This document shows positions 63,847 through 64,000 of a stretch of DNA of 64,000 bases, one piece after another. Below the pieces are notes generated by a model, which saw only the letters and a list, made by a program, of their open reading frames with translations, was not told the origin of the DNA and did no database searches. Position 1 is the stretch's first letter. Every line of letters begins with the position of its first letter. This DNA comes from Catenovulum adriaticum (GTDB taxonomy: Bacteria; Pseudomonadota; Gammaproteobacteria; Enterobacterales; Alteromonadaceae): NCBI RefSeq assembly GCF_026725475.1, contig NZ_CP109967.1, positions 434,001-498,000 of the forward strand. Reading direction: 5' to 3'. The position numbers and the translations under genes were made by a program.

Positions 63847-64000
63847 AATGAAAAATAAAAGAATGTTTTGGAGCATAGTTGAAAAAATTGAATCCAGAAT
63901 TAACTCTGGTGAATTTGCGCCGGGCTCACGGCTGCCACCTGAAAGAGAATTTGTTGAATGCTATAATGTAAGTCGCCCAACGATTCGTGAAGCCATTATT
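63847..64000 (+). CDS. GntR (FadR-type) transcriptional regulator, N-terminus (cut by window edge)
   Basis: 51 codons from ATG 63847 to the right edge. The HTH is clear: MFWSIVEKIESRINSGEFAP, then GSRLPPEREFVECYNVSRPT and IREA, the classical GntR N-terminus with the FadR spacing. Effector domain is outside the window. Divergent from the alginate TonB receptor, so it most likely controls the alginate genes in response to a uronate or KDG-type metabolite. Confidence 0.92.

Noticed and set aside
1..64000. CRISPR array, tRNA or rRNA genes
   Set aside because: No regularly spaced repeats and no cloverleaf or rRNA-like sequence were noticed.

Overview
The window looks like chromosomal DNA of a marine polysaccharide-degrading gammaproteobacterium of the Alteromonadales, with a Catenovulum/Paraglaciecola-type lifestyle. 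Genus is an inference. The grounds are low GC, many TonB-dependent receptors, secreted lipoprotein glycosidases and alginate lyases, a PEP-CTERM relic, and Y1/IS110/IS1634-type mobile DNA. No rRNA, tRNA or CRISPR array was seen.

Layout. 1-8 kb: start of a TonB-dependent receptor (runs off the left edge), a small exported protein, and a divergent pair of a GH2 glycosidase and a GH86 agarase/porphyranase. 8-9.8 kb: a complete IS1634-like insertion sequence with a 6-bp target duplication, inserted inside a natural palindrome. 9.9-14.7 kb: a binding-protein-like gene, then divergent alginate-related genes: a PL6-fold lipoprotein that has lost its catalytic Lys/Arg, and a PL7 alginate lyase. 14.7-18.2 kb: housekeeping-like genes (M50 protease, SseB-like, LysR, exported HAD). 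18.3-29.3 kb: a second glycan cluster (GH2 with a golvesin-like domain, GH43-like propeller, IclR regulator, FAD oxidoreductase, sodium symporter, GH16 split by a discoidin-like domain). 29.4-36.6 kb: HEAT-repeat protein, small membrane proteins, a TetR/metallo-beta-lactamase pair with palindromic operators, and a TonB receptor. 36.7-49.7 kb: accessory, decayed region with a PEP-CTERM pseudogene, a large TonB receptor, gene relics, a membrane-anchored HTH regulator, a frameshifted gene, a malectin lipoprotein, a Y1 (HUH) transposase with dispersed 72-bp repeats, an IS110 fragment, a MITE and an attC-like site. 49.8-64 kb: an alginate operon.

The alginate operon (minus strand) encodes a TonB receptor, PL6 and PL17 lyases, a small ORF that may be a kdgF relic, an MFS transporter, KDG kinase, KDPG aldolase, and then triose-phosphate isomerase, class II fructose-bisphosphate aldolase and fructose-1,6-bisphosphatase. 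Alginate would be cut outside or in the periplasm, its monomer imported, turned into KDG (reductase not encoded here), phosphorylated and split to pyruvate and glyceraldehyde-3-phosphate. The last three enzymes can send the triose phosphate up to fructose-6-phosphate. A GntR/FadR-type regulator is divergent from the operon. FadR-like palindromes TTGTAAWACAM lie in its promoter and also in front of the distant PL6/PL7 pair, which suggests one alginate regulon split over about 50 kb.
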